Assembly (NCBI GenBank): GCA_020073005.1
Contig: JAIQFX010000004.1
Coordinates: 49,554 to 113,553, forward strand
Source: Terriglobia bacterium
Lineage (GTDB): Bacteria; Acidobacteriota; Vicinamibacteria; Vicinamibacterales; CAVVIG01
Length of the DNA: 64,000 bases
Direction of reading: 5' to 3'
This document shows positions 22,101 through 30,843 of this stretch, one piece after another. A model generated the notes under the pieces. It ran no database searches. It saw nothing but the letters and a program-made list of their open reading frames with translations, and was not told the DNA's origin. Every line of letters begins with the position of its first letter. Positions within the stretch are counted from its first letter, which is position 1. A program made the position numbers and the translations under genes.

Positions 22101-23322
22101 CCCGGTCACGGTGACCTGGTCGTGCAGCGACAGTCTGTCGGGCGTCCAGGCCGCGACGGTGAGCCGCGTCATGGCGTCGGAAGGCGACGCGCAATCCGCG
22201 CAGCAGCAGTGCCTCGACGTCGCCGGCAACGCGACGTCGGCCACGCAGGGCGGCATCCGAATCGATGTGACGCCGCCGACGTTGACGTTCAACGCGCAAC
22301 AGCCGCCGGCGAACGCGAACGGCTGGAACCGCACCGACGTGGCGGTGCCGTTCGCCCCGGACGACGCGCTCTCCGGCGTCGCGACCACCTCGCTGCCGTC
22401 GCCGTTGACGTTCACGGCGGAGGGCGCGGCCGTCAACGGCTCGGTCACCGTCACCGATAAAGCCGGCAACAGCGCGCAGTTCACGTCGCCGTCGTTGAAG
22501 ATCGACAAGACGCCGCCCGCGATCTCGTTCGTCAGCCGACTGCCGGCCGCGAACGCGCACGGGTGGAATAACACCGACATCACGGTGAACTGGCACTGCG
22601 ACGACGGGCTCTCGGGCGTCGTCGTGAACAATCCGAGCGCGACGCTGTTCATGGAAGGCGCGAATCAACGTCTGACCGGCCGCTGCACCGATCTCGCCGA
22701 CAACATGACGGCCGATACGCGCGGCGGGCTCAGTCTCGACAAGACCGCGCCGGTCGTCACGTCGTCCGCAGCGCCGGCGCCGAACGGCGCGGGCTGGAAC
22801 AACAGCGACGTCACGGTCTCGTTCGCGGCGAGCGACGCGCTCTCGGGAATCGACGGATCGCCATCAGCGCAGATGATCTTCTCGAGCGATGGCGCCAACC
22901 TGTCGACGGCGCAGACGTTCACGGATCTCGCGGGCAATCGCACGACGCGCACGCAGGGCGGCATCAATCTGGACAAGACGCCGCCGGTCGTCGAGTGCGT
23001 CGCGGGTCCGTCGATGCTCTGGCCACCCAACAATCAAATGGTGCCGGTGGCCGTGGCGCTCACGTTTACAGACGCGTTGTCGGGGACGCAGTCGTTCGCG
23101 ATGACGGAGGCGTCGAGCAACGAGGCCGGAACCGGCGACATCAGCGGCTTCCGTCTCGCGCAGCCGCTGCTCGCCGGCGCACTGCGCGCGCAGCGCAACG
23201 GATCCGGCGGCGGCCGCATCTACACGCTCGGCTACCGGGGCGTCGATCTCGCCGGCAACGCGGCGAGCTGTTCGACGCCGGTGACCGTGCCGCACGACAT
23301 GTCGGATTCGAAGAAGCAGTAA
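19180..23322 (+). CDS. Secreted Cys-rich M19-like metallo-dipeptidase/amidohydrolase with Ig-like repeats
   Basis: A protein of 1380 residues with signal peptide 1-25. Residues 26-140 contain 16 cysteines in short CxxC-like spacing. A renal-dipeptidase-like (M19) domain spans about 165-700. H169 and H171 in ADLHTHQ, the bridging Glu in VLGIEVDSL, His in VFPIHQFDN, IIDTDHMSRL and SSHTSY supply a plausible binuclear metal site, with HxH replacing the usual HxD. Residues 708-1380 hold about seven Ig-like modules, each with a pattern like NGWNNTDVTV, SGV and DLAGN. It is probably a large surface or secreted enzyme. The DsbA-like gene directly upstream fits a disulfide-folding helper. Confidence 0.85.
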   Translation: MLKKILLSFGFIVALHVLAPSSAAASCGGPGEVPCYHWDWCAYTTPSIFGDVCWGGLVPDTVCGGCDCDRLNTWGLVCVPCGSAGAPTCQFGPVCDTDQRYTPFGLCYPCGQSGQAACVSGPACDVGNREIFGFCSYSGFSNEPTTNVATMPTLTQPATGPVRGIADLHTHQFSNLGFGGVVFWGAPYDARGINSALAWCDYTWDFSTKWAFDGVDGPIAPTLGYEVHGPKALQALSNPVSNGIPEGQTDVGGTGPFDGWPTWDTYTHQQMYYKWVERAFQGGIRLMVLHMVSNEALCSSGKIRSDFTCNDMDAVDREIQATKDLEAAIDRMDDGLRNGSGWYKIVYSPSQARDAIRSGKMAVVLGIEVDSLFSCKPDSDCSRDYLHQQVQKYYNLGIRHVFPIHQFDNAFGGAAIFRDELNAGNAVVTGSHFQVRDCSAQGYNYNVNASGLVDFLTWMLHGRPFPDQSYYDQFAADCNARGLTDTGRDLINELMDQKIIIDTDHMSRLMVDDVLQMARTTTTDRPNKYPLVSSHTSYMSQNTGKSEFSVTDAELDIFKEIGGMVTATNPKGDCSTSAQFRNNYTFAVGKMKKSDDDAFPGVGFSTDMNGFGGSTSPRFGQAACPGTPGTQLTYPFNGVMGGTFNRQVTGDRTFDFNNDGLAQYGLLPDFFADVKRTGTTDAELDPLLNSAETYIRLWESVDNSDKLPPPGITANVTGTKGSNGWYTSDVTVTWDVETAPDVTAVASHCDATTITTDTKGTTLTCTASNQGTGESSSASVTIKRDATPPAWTATRTTPANANGWTNGNVTVVFTAQDGISGIGGGASFTAQFTKEGANQSADYTFFDQAGNRAVAHFGGVNIDKTRPRILFRFANLPENATPAQIQAEQAKWHNGPVTLIVDARDDLSGIASVSPAQLVFATEGTNLIGLATATDLAGNSVTDDSDPVKIDLTPPAMQLVSRSPAANAFGWNNGPVTVTWSCSDSLSGVQAATVSRVMASEGDAQSAQQQCLDVAGNATSATQGGIRIDVTPPTLTFNAQQPPANANGWNRTDVAVPFAPDDALSGVATTSLPSPLTFTAEGAAVNGSVTVTDKAGNSAQFTSPSLKIDKTPPAISFVSRLPAANAHGWNNTDITVNWHCDDGLSGVVVNNPSATLFMEGANQRLTGRCTDLADNMTADTRGGLSLDKTAPVVTSSAAPAPNGAGWNNSDVTVSFAASDALSGIDGSPSAQMIFSSDGANLSTAQTFTDLAGNRTTRTQGGINLDKTPPVVECVAGPSMLWPPNNQMVPVAVALTFTDALSGTQSFAMTEASSNEAGTGDISGFRLAQPLLAGALRAQRNGSGGGRIYTLGYRGVDLAGNAASCSTPVTVPHDMSDSKKQ

Positions 23323-23331
23323 GCTGGGCCG

Positions 23332-24108
23332 GTGAGAATCGTCACGCTTATCCTGGCGGGCCTGCTGCTCGTCGCGCCGGCCGTCGGCGCGGACGAGATC
23401 AAGGTTGTGACGTCGGGCGCGTTCACCGCCGCGTACCTCGAAATCACCCCGGCGTTCGAGCGCGCGACGCACCACACGATCACGACCGTCTACGGCGCGT
23501 CGATGGGCAGCACGCCGACGTCGATCCCCAATCGCCTCGAGCGCGGCGAGCCGCTGGACGTCGTGATCCTCGCCGACACGGCGCTCGACGCGCTGATCCG
23601 CGCGGGCAAGGTCATGCCCGGCAGCCGCGTGGACCTCGTGCGATCGCGGATCGGCATGGCCGTCCGCAAGGGCGCGCCGAAGCCCGACATCCGCACGGTC
23701 GCGGCGCTCACGCGCACGCTGCTGCAGGCGAAGTCGGTGGCCTTCTCCGACAGCGCGAGCGGCGTCTACATTTCATCCGAACTGCTCCAGCGCCTCGGCA
23801 TCGCCGATCGCATCCTGCCGAGGAGCACGCGAGTCCAGAGCGAGCCCGTCGGCGCCGTCGTCGCGCGCGGCGACGCGGAGATCGGCTTCCAGCAGATCAG
23901 CGAGCTGCTGCCGGAGAAAGGCATCGACGTCGTCGGTCCGCTGCCGGCGGAGGTGCAGAAGATCACGGTGTTCTCGGCCGGGATCGTCGCCGGCGCGAAG
24001 GCGCCCGAGGCCGCGCGCGCGTTGATTGCGTATCTCGCGTCGCCGGCCGCGGCCGCAGCCATCACGAAAGCCGGCCTCGAGCCCGCGAACGCCCAGTTGA
24101 CGAAGTGA
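23332..24108 (+). CDS. ModA-like extracellular substrate-binding protein
   Basis: A protein of 258 residues with a GTG start and a signal peptide (MRIVTLILAGLLLVAPAVGA). It has the type 2 periplasmic binding fold of the molybdate-binding family: VVTSGAFTAAYLEI, VYGASMG, PLDVVILAD, VAFSDSASGVYI and GFQQISELLP. No modB or modC gene follows, so a free-standing binding or sensory role rather than classical molybdate uptake is possible. Its stop codon overlaps the GTG of the next gene (GTGA at 24105-24108), indicating translational coupling. Confidence 0.85.
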   Translation: MRIVTLILAGLLLVAPAVGADEIKVVTSGAFTAAYLEITPAFERATHHTITTVYGASMGSTPTSIPNRLERGEPLDVVILADTALDALIRAGKVMPGSRVDLVRSRIGMAVRKGAPKPDIRTVAALTRTLLQAKSVAFSDSASGVYISSELLQRLGIADRILPRSTRVQSEPVGAVVARGDAEIGFQQISELLPEKGIDVVGPLPAEVQKITVFSAGIVAGAKAPEAARALIAYLASPAAAAAITKAGLEPANAQLTK

Positions 24109-24620
24109 CGGCCGGGCGCGCGCGACTGACGCTGACCGACGCCGAACAAAAAGACGCGGCGGCCATCGCGGCGCTGCTGGCGGACACCGCGCGGCACCTG
24201 ACCGCCACCTTCGGACAAGGCCACTGGTCGAACATCCCGACCGAACGCATCGTGTTGCGGTCGATGCGCGAGTCGCGCGTGTTCGTGGCGCGCGACGCGG
24301 CGGGCCGCATCATCGCCACGCTGCGGCTGACGGCGAAGAAGCCGTTCGCCATCGACCGCGCGTACTTCACGCAGGTGAAGCGGCCGCTCTACCTGCTGGA
24401 CATGGCGGTCGACGTCTCGAGGCAGCGGACAGGCATCGGACGCCAGTGCATGGACGAAGCCGCGCGCATCGCGCGCGAGTGGCCGGCCGACGCGATCCGT
24501 CTCGACGCGTACGACGCGCCGGCCGGCGCCGGCGAGTTCTACGCCAAGTGCGGGTACCAGCCGCGAGGCAGCTACACGTACCGCGTCGTGCCGCTGCTCT
24601 ACTACGAGCTCCTGTTGTAG
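24105..24620 (+). CDS. GNAT family N-acetyltransferase
   Basis: About 171 residues. GTG 24105 overlaps the stop of the ModA-like gene by four bases, which fixes the start. GNAT motifs are visible: the strand VARDAAGRIIATLRL, the acetyl-CoA loop VSRQRTGIGRQCMDEAARI (R-x-x-G-I-G variant), and the C-terminal GAGEFYAKCGYQPRGSY. The substrate is unknown. Coupling to an exported binding protein is unusual for an acetyltransferase and may just reflect compact operon structure. Confidence 0.85.
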   Translation: MTAGRARLTLTDAEQKDAAAIAALLADTARHLTATFGQGHWSNIPTERIVLRSMRESRVFVARDAAGRIIATLRLTAKKPFAIDRAYFTQVKRPLYLLDMAVDVSRQRTGIGRQCMDEAARIAREWPADAIRLDAYDAPAGAGEFYAKCGYQPRGSYTYRVVPLLYYELLL

Positions 24621-24639
24621 GCTGAACGCCGCCGACGCC

Positions 24640-25089
24640 ATGGTGCCGATGCTCCTCACGCTGCTGCTGACCGTCGCTCAACCGCCGCCGCAGATCGACG
24701 CCACGCTCCTCGACAACCAGTTCCTCCGTGTCCACCTCGTCACGCTGAACGACGTCAACCACTTCCGCTCGTCGTCTGACGCCGCGCAGGTGCTCTACTG
24801 CCTCGCGCGTCGCGCCGGATATATATGAGGTGCGCTGGAAAACGAAACCGTGCGCGTGATGAGCGTGGACATCAAGCCGGGCCAGCGCACGAACATGCAC
24901 TGGCACGCCGGCTACGATTTCCGCTACCCGCTGACGACGGCCAGGACGCGGTGGACGACGCCGGACGGCCTCGCCATCGGCGTGGACCTGACGGCGCGCG
25001 TGCCCCACTGGACGGCCGAGGAAACCGAGCACATTCTCGAGAACGTCGGGACAACAGAGCGCGTGTCGATCCTGATCGAACTCAAGTAA
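24640..25089 (+). pseudogene. Cupin-domain protein gene interrupted by an in-frame stop
   Basis: ATG 24640 starts a signal-like peptide (MVPMLLTLLLTVAQPP) and a cupin-like strand, DATLLDNQFLRVHLVTLND. The frame ends at TGA 24826-24828. The same frame continues without shift to TAA at 25087-25089, and the continuation ALENETVRVMSVDIKPGQR then MHWHAGYDF is the classic cupin metal-binding region. Either one codon has mutated to a stop, or part of a two-cupin gene was deleted at this point. The 3' part could also be made alone from GTG 24850. A sequencing error cannot be excluded. Confidence 0.6.
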
Positions 25090-25134
25090 ACGGCGCTAGA
25101 CTATGCGGACCGTTTTTGGCTTGAAGGAGAGCGT

Positions 25135-26724
25135 ATGAGAATGCTGCGCGCGGCGTTTTTCGCGGTGACGATCGCGACCCTCGTCGCCGTCCAGATTCCG
25201 GCGGCCGCGGCGCTTCCGGCCGTTCTGGCACCATCGACTTCGTGCGAGAGCCTTTCGTCGCTCGCGCTGCCGCACGCGACGATCAACTCGGCGGAGCCCG
25301 TCGCCGCCGGCGCTTTCGTCGCGCCGAACGCGGGACGCGGCGGTGCCGGCACGGGACGAGCGGGACGCGGCGGCGGCCCGCCCGTGAATCCGTACGCGAA
25401 CGTGCCCGCGTTCTGCCGCGTGATGGCGACGCTGACGCCGAGCCCCGATTCCGACATCAAAGTGGAAGTCTGGCTGCCAGCTTCAGGATGGAGCGGCAAG
25501 TATCAGGCGGTCGGCGGCGGCGGCTGGGCCGGCACGATCTCGTATACCGCGATGGCCGCGGCCGTGACCGCGGGCTACGCGACCGCGAGCACCGACACCG
25601 GTCACACCGGCGGCACCGCGGACTTCGCGCTCGGCCATCCCGAGAAGCTCGTCGACTTCGGCTACCGCGCGATTCACGAGACGACGGTGTTCGCGAAGCC
25701 GGTCGTCGACGCGTTCTACGGCAGCGCGCCGAAGACTTCGTTCTTCAACGGCTGCTCCACCGGCGGCCGTCAGGCGATCACCGAAGCGCAGCGTTACCCG
25801 AACGACTTCGACGCGATCGTGGCCGGCGCGTCCGCGTGGGACGGCATGCGCATGCACGCGGTGCGCGTGGGGTTCACGAAGCTCGTGACGAGGAACGCCG
25901 ACGGCGTGATTCCGCCCGGCAAGTTCCCGATGATCCACAGCGCCGTCCTCGACGCGTGCGACGCGCTCGACGGCGTGAGGGACGGCGTCATCGAGAATCC
26001 GCCGCAGTGCCACTTCGACTACGCGAAGCTCGCGTGCAAAGGCGCCGACGGCCCCGACTGCCTGACGCAGGGACAGGTCGAGTCGGCGAAGGCGTTGACG
26101 TCGCCGATGAAGGACACCAGGACCGGCACAGTGATCGACGAGCGTCATCTCTGGCCGGGCTCGGAGCTCGGGTGGGCGACACTCGGCGGCGCGTCGCCAC
26201 TGGGACTGTCGGTGTCGGGGCTCGCGAACATCCTCTACAAGGATCCCAATTGGGACTGGCGCACGTTCGAGATTGCCAGGGGCTACGAGGAGGCCGCGAA
26301 AGCGGACGGCGGCGCGCTGTTCTCCGGCGATCCGAACCTCAAGCCGTTCTTCGATCACGGCGGCAAGCTGCTGATGTATCACGGCTGGACCGATCAGCAG
26401 GTCACGCCGCAGATGAGCACGATCTACTACGACAAGGTGCTGAAGACGGTCGGCAAGGACGCTGCCGCGAAAGGCATCGCGCTCTTCATGGTGCCGGGGA
26501 TGAACCACTGCCAGGGCGGCGCCGGCACGGACACGTTCGACAAGATGGGCGCGATCGAGCAGTGGGTCGCGTCCGGCAGCGCGCCGAAGCAGATCGTCGC
26601 GTCGCATCTCACCGCGGGCAAAGTCGATCGCACGCGGCCGCTCTGCCCGTTCCCGCAGGTCGCGAAGTACAAGGGCGCGGGAAGCACGGACGAGGCGGCG
26701 AATTTCGCCTGCGCGATGCCGTAA
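25135..26724 (+). CDS. Exported tannase/feruloyl esterase family alpha/beta-hydrolase
   Basis: A protein of 529 residues with an AAGGAGA ribosome site at 25124-25130 and a signal peptide (MRMLRAAFFAVTIATLVAVQ). The nucleophile is S208 in FFNGCSTGGRQ, the G-C-S-x-G-G motif of PF07519, where the flanking Cys usually forms a disulfide with a Cys near the catalytic His. PGMNHCQGG near the C terminus provides that His and Cys. The catalytic Asp lies in the preceding YHGWTDQQVTP loop. It probably hydrolyses phenolic esters of plant material in the periplasm or outside. A low-complexity GRGGAGTG linker follows the signal. It converges with the next gene, with one base between the stop codons. Confidence 0.92.
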   Translation: MRMLRAAFFAVTIATLVAVQIPAAAALPAVLAPSTSCESLSSLALPHATINSAEPVAAGAFVAPNAGRGGAGTGRAGRGGGPPVNPYANVPAFCRVMATLTPSPDSDIKVEVWLPASGWSGKYQAVGGGGWAGTISYTAMAAAVTAGYATASTDTGHTGGTADFALGHPEKLVDFGYRAIHETTVFAKPVVDAFYGSAPKTSFFNGCSTGGRQAITEAQRYPNDFDAIVAGASAWDGMRMHAVRVGFTKLVTRNADGVIPPGKFPMIHSAVLDACDALDGVRDGVIENPPQCHFDYAKLACKGADGPDCLTQGQVESAKALTSPMKDTRTGTVIDERHLWPGSELGWATLGGASPLGLSVSGLANILYKDPNWDWRTFEIARGYEEAAKADGGALFSGDPNLKPFFDHGGKLLMYHGWTDQQVTPQMSTIYYDKVLKTVGKDAAAKGIALFMVPGMNHCQGGAGTDTFDKMGAIEQWVASGSAPKQIVASHLTAGKVDRTRPLCPFPQVAKYKGAGSTDEAANFACAMP

Positions 26725-26725
26725 A

Positions 26726-28576
26726 TCAGTCTGGCGATCGCCAGCTGTAGCCGAAGTGGTACGCGGTACCGACGAGCGGCTGCAGCTGGCGCGTCGCCGA
26801 TCGACCGACGGTCCAGTCCCACTTCTCTTCAGCCTCTCGATAATCCAGGTCCGCCGGCGGCTCGTGTCTGAACGAGTAGATGCGCCCGATCGGACGGCCG
26901 CCGTCGCGAATCGTGCACACGACGCGCGCGCCTTCGCCAATCAGACGATCGACCGCCGGTCGCACGAGTCCGTCGCGATCGCGGTCGTCCACGAACTCGA
27001 CGTAGTAATCAAATCGATCGACGCCGTACGCGCGGTACAGCGCCTCGGGCGGCGTCGGCGCGCCGAACACGTCCTTGCCGAAGTCCAGCAGATGATTCGG
27101 ATCCGGCGGCTTCAGCGATCCGCTGTAGCTCAGGCCGTAGTAGAACTCGCCAAAATGCCCGAGCGCCGTCAGCGTCGTCAGATGAAACACGAACGGCAGG
27201 CGCTGCCGCGCGTCTGACGCCGACCGCACGTAGTACGCCGCCGCCTTCGTCGTCCGGCACACGCTCAGATTCAGGTCGGATCCCATTTCGTGCGACAAGT
27301 GTTCCGGCAGGAGCCCGCGCGGCGCACTGGCGCTGAAGGCGACGAACGTCGCTTGCCGCGCCATCAAGGCGGCGAGCGCAAGCAACAGCGCGAGCGCGAA
27401 TCCACCGCGCGCGATTCGCGGCAGACGATCGATCGGCGCGACGCGGCCTTCGGCGATCGCGGTGATCGCCCACGCGACGATGAGAAAGGACGGCACGGCG
27501 AGCGGCGACGCGTTGAGCCAGGTCGCTTCCGGCACGTGGCCGACCGCAATCAGTCCCGTCACGTAGCGCAGTACGCCGTACGACGCGAGCAGCCACCACG
27601 CAACGAGAAAGCCCAGGCCGGCCGCGCCGCCGCGCAGGCCTTCGACCGCGGCGAGCGCGAACGCGAGCGTCACGCCGATCCACGCGCCGCGAAACGGAAA
27701 ATACCAGTCGACCGCGCGCGCCCAGGCGCTCCACGCGTCGCCCGCCGGGATCAGCGTGCCACGCACACCGCGGAGCAGGACGTAGCCGATCATCGTGAGG
27801 TCGGTGCCGCGCCGTCTGGCGGCGAGACCGATGATCGCGTCGAAGGCGACGCCCAGCGCGAAGATCGCGAACCCGGAGACGAAGACGCGGTCGCGCGCCA
27901 GCCGCCGCACGCGATCGACGATCCCGCCGCCGTCCGCCAGCACGAGGCCGAGGACGGCGACGATCGGCAGCATGACGAAGCCGTCGGTCAGCGAGATGAA
28001 TCCCGCAAGCGCCCAGAAGCCCGCGATCCACGCCGCGCGGCGCGTTCGCATCGCGTGTGTCTGCGCGATGAACAGCAGCAGGAGGAGCAGCGGCGTCCAC
28101 GTCAGCCGTCCCCATCCGCTCTTCGACACGAAGACGAAGTACGGCGACACGAGCACCAGAATCGCGAACGTCCAGCCCGCCGCCGCGCGTTCGAGCACGA
28201 CCGCGGCGAACCACACGCCTGCCAGCGCCAGGCCGACGTTCGTCACGCCGCTGGCCATGAACAGCATGCGCTCCGAGATCGGCAGATGCAGACGCCCGAG
28301 GACGCCGCTCGCGAAGTAGTAAAAAGATGTATCGCCCAGACCGTGCTGCGAGAAGAACATCGACTGCAGAAAGTTGTAGCGGACGCCGTCGCGGATATTC
28401 AGGAGCGGGAGCGCGTGCAGGCGGAGGCCCGGCATGATCTCGGACATCTCGTCCGGCGATCGGCAGAGCGCGTCCATCAGATCCGTGAAGCGAAAGTAGA
28501 TGCCCAGCGCCGCCGCAAGCGCCGTGAGCGCGATGACCGCGCGCAGCCATCCGGACCGTTGAACTGAAGCTCCCAC
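26726..28576 (-). CDS. Large polytopic membrane protein, GT-C glycosyltransferase-like
   Basis: A protein of 616 residues with about ten membrane helices in residues 10-420 and a soluble C-terminal domain from about 430. The first extracytoplasmic loop contains CRSPDEM, an acidic loop like that of GT39/PMT-type enzymes, but the sequence motifs are too weak to name a family. The C-terminal part (YRAYGVDRFDYYVEFVDD) resembles the soluble domains found after such membrane cores. ATG 28576 lies 47 bases from the divergent DUF6351 gene. It is probably a lipid-linked sugar transferase or a related membrane protein; the substrate is unknown. Confidence 0.65.
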   Translation of the reverse strand: MGASVQRSGWLRAVIALTALAAALGIYFRFTDLMDALCRSPDEMSEIMPGLRLHALPLLNIRDGVRYNFLQSMFFSQHGLGDTSFYYFASGVLGRLHLPISERMLFMASGVTNVGLALAGVWFAAVVLERAAAGWTFAILVLVSPYFVFVSKSGWGRLTWTPLLLLLLFIAQTHAMRTRRAAWIAGFWALAGFISLTDGFVMLPIVAVLGLVLADGGGIVDRVRRLARDRVFVSGFAIFALGVAFDAIIGLAARRRGTDLTMIGYVLLRGVRGTLIPAGDAWSAWARAVDWYFPFRGAWIGVTLAFALAAVEGLRGGAAGLGFLVAWWLLASYGVLRYVTGLIAVGHVPEATWLNASPLAVPSFLIVAWAITAIAEGRVAPIDRLPRIARGGFALALLLALAALMARQATFVAFSASAPRGLLPEHLSHEMGSDLNLSVCRTTKAAAYYVRSASDARQRLPFVFHLTTLTALGHFGEFYYGLSYSGSLKPPDPNHLLDFGKDVFGAPTPPEALYRAYGVDRFDYYVEFVDDRDRDGLVRPAVDRLIGEGARVVCTIRDGGRPIGRIYSFRHEPPADLDYREAEEKWDWTVGRSATRQLQPLVGTAYHFGYSWRSPD

Positions 28577-28623
28577 GCCGGGGAAGATTGTGCAAGAATC
28601 TGCGATCGAATGCGAGGCGCATC

Positions 28624-30837
28624 ATGAAACGCACATTAGTGGGCGGCGTTCTCGGCGTCGGGATGAGTGTGGTTGCCGTGCTGGCCGCGGGCCAGCGCGC
28701 GCCTGTCGCGGGCACAGTCGGCATCAAGACGCTCTCCACGGCCGCGAGCCGCGTGACCGGCGGCGACGTGCTCGTGCAGGTCACCGCGCCGGCAGGCGTC
28801 TTCGCGAAAGTCACCGTCGGCGATCGTGATGTCAGCAGCGCGTTCAGAGCGGACGCGTCATCGACCGCGCGCGTCGGGTTGATCACGGGCCTCGCCAACG
28901 GCAAGAACCTCGTCGAGGTGCGCACGAAGGCGGGAGGTCCGCCAGACGCCTCGCTGACGATCACGAACTATCCGATCACCGGTCCCGTGTTCTCCGGACC
29001 GCCGATTCAGCCGTTCATCTGTCAGACCGACACGTTCAAGCTGCCCGACGGATCGACGCTCGGCCCGGCGCTCGACGCCAACTGCTCGGCGAAGACCGTC
29101 GTGCAGTACGTCTATCGCACGACCGGGACGCCGGCGGCGTTCAAGCCGCTGACGACCCTCGCGGCGTCATCGACGGAGTCGCTGCCGGCGGATCTCGCGA
29201 AGACCACGACGACCGCCGGCGCGACGGTGAACTTCATCGTCCGCGTCGAGACCGGCACGATGAACCGCGCGATCTATCAGAACGCGATCCTGCACGATCC
29301 GACCGCCGACGCGCCCGTGTCGCCGTTCTCGCCGCCGAAAGGCTGGAACAAACATCTCGTCGCGCTCCACGGCGTCGGCTGTCCCGCCGGCTGGTACATC
29401 CAGGGCGGCGCGATGGGCACGACGCTGCTCGACGCCGCGCGCCTCGGCGAAGGCGACGCGATCTTCATCAGCACGCTGAATCATCCGACCAACAGCTGCA
29501 ACGCGATCGTCGCCGGCGAGACGGCGATGATGGGCAAGGAGCATTTCATCGAGACGTTCGGGATGCCGGCGTACACGATCAGCACCGGATCGTCCGGCGG
29601 CGCATACACGAGCCTGCAGCTCGCGGATGCGTTCCCGGGGCTGTTCGACGGCATCAGCATCGGCGCGACGTTTCCGGACGCGCTGTCGATCGCGCTCGCC
29701 GGCCTCGACGGGCACCTGCTGACGCATTACTTCGCGGTGACCAACCCGGGCGGATTCACGGACGCGCAGAAGCTGGCGATCGCCGGCTACTCGACGATCA
29801 AGGCGTTCGTCGACGCGGCGAATCAGTCGCAGCGAACCGATCCCGTGCCGAACCGCGCGGACATCGAGGGCTATCAGTCGGCGCGCTGGAATGCGGCCGT
29901 GCCGGAGAACGTGCGCTACGACCCGGTGAAGAACCCGCGCGGCGCGCGGCCGACGGTCTTCGACGTGGCGCGCAACGCCTACGGCACGAATCCGGCCACG
30001 GGCTTCGCGCTGCGGCCGTATGACAACGTCGGCGTTCAGTACGGATTGCACGCGCTCAACAGCGGCGCGATCACGCCGGCGCAGTTTCTCGATCTGAACG
30101 ATCGGATCGGCGGCGTCGATCAGGATTCGAACTACATCGCGTCGCGCACCATCGGCGACGCGGGCGCGATCGCGCGGACGTATCAGAGCGGGCTGCTCCT
30201 GAGCGGTAAGGGCGGCCTCGCGTCGATTCCGATCGTCGACAACGCGACCTCGAACGAAGCCGGCGGCTACCATTACGGCTGGTTCCACTACGCGCTGCGC
30301 GAGCGGCTGCGTCAGGCGAACGGCAACTCGGACAATCTGGTGATGTGGCGCAGCCACGTGCCCGCAGACGCGAAGACGCTTTTCGATTCGTGGATGGCCG
30401 CGTACACGGCCGACGCCTCGAGCGATCCACAGCGGACGAAAGTCATGCGCGCGAGGCCGGCGAACGCCGTCGAGGGCTGCTACGACAAATCCACACCGCC
30501 CGTGTTCATTCCCGAACACCTCGTCTTCACCAGCCAGCCGACGACGAAGTGCTCGGCGCTCTATCCGGTGTACTCGAACACGCGGACAGAAGCCGGCGGA
30601 TCCGTGGCGGGCAACGTGCTGAAGTGCCAGTTGAAGCCGATCGATCCAAAAGACTATAAAGTAATGTTCTCGGCCGACGAGCGCGCCCGCCTGAACAAGA
30701 TCTTCCCTGGTGGCGTCTGCGACTGGTCGAAACCGGGCGTGAATCAATCGCCCGTGGTGACGTGGCCGTCGTTCGGTCCGTCGCCGGAACACTTGCTGAT
30801 GGACGCGGGCAAGTCCACGTCGACTTCGCAGAGGTGA
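28624..30837 (+). CDS. DUF6351 family exported hydrolase-like protein
   Basis: About 737 residues starting at ATG 28624 with a signal peptide ending near AAGQRAP. The N-terminal part (30-120) looks like an Ig-like domain. The core resembles DUF6351, a family with alpha/beta-hydrolase character: G322-S-S324-G-G in STGSSGGAYTS is a G-x-S-x-G elbow. The C-terminal part has several Cys (GCYDKST, KCSALYP, LKCQLKP, GVCDWSK) that probably form disulfides. The stop TGA sits in the GAGGTGA that serves as ribosome site for the next gene, so the two are likely an operon with the FMN-binding and iron-sulfur proteins. The substrate is unknown. Confidence 0.8.
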   Translation: MKRTLVGGVLGVGMSVVAVLAAGQRAPVAGTVGIKTLSTAASRVTGGDVLVQVTAPAGVFAKVTVGDRDVSSAFRADASSTARVGLITGLANGKNLVEVRTKAGGPPDASLTITNYPITGPVFSGPPIQPFICQTDTFKLPDGSTLGPALDANCSAKTVVQYVYRTTGTPAAFKPLTTLAASSTESLPADLAKTTTTAGATVNFIVRVETGTMNRAIYQNAILHDPTADAPVSPFSPPKGWNKHLVALHGVGCPAGWYIQGGAMGTTLLDAARLGEGDAIFISTLNHPTNSCNAIVAGETAMMGKEHFIETFGMPAYTISTGSSGGAYTSLQLADAFPGLFDGISIGATFPDALSIALAGLDGHLLTHYFAVTNPGGFTDAQKLAIAGYSTIKAFVDAANQSQRTDPVPNRADIEGYQSARWNAAVPENVRYDPVKNPRGARPTVFDVARNAYGTNPATGFALRPYDNVGVQYGLHALNSGAITPAQFLDLNDRIGGVDQDSNYIASRTIGDAGAIARTYQSGLLLSGKGGLASIPIVDNATSNEAGGYHYGWFHYALRERLRQANGNSDNLVMWRSHVPADAKTLFDSWMAAYTADASSDPQRTKVMRARPANAVEGCYDKSTPPVFIPEHLVFTSQPTTKCSALYPVYSNTRTEAGGSVAGNVLKCQLKPIDPKDYKVMFSADERARLNKIFPGGVCDWSKPGVNQSPVVTWPSFGPSPEHLLMDAGKSTSTSQR

Positions 30838-30843
30838 CCGCTC

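Noticed and set aside
20293..22668. Antisense frame of about 791 residues inside the dipeptidase gene
   Set aside because: Composition is typical shadow coding; the sense frame has signal peptide, metal site and Ig repeats.
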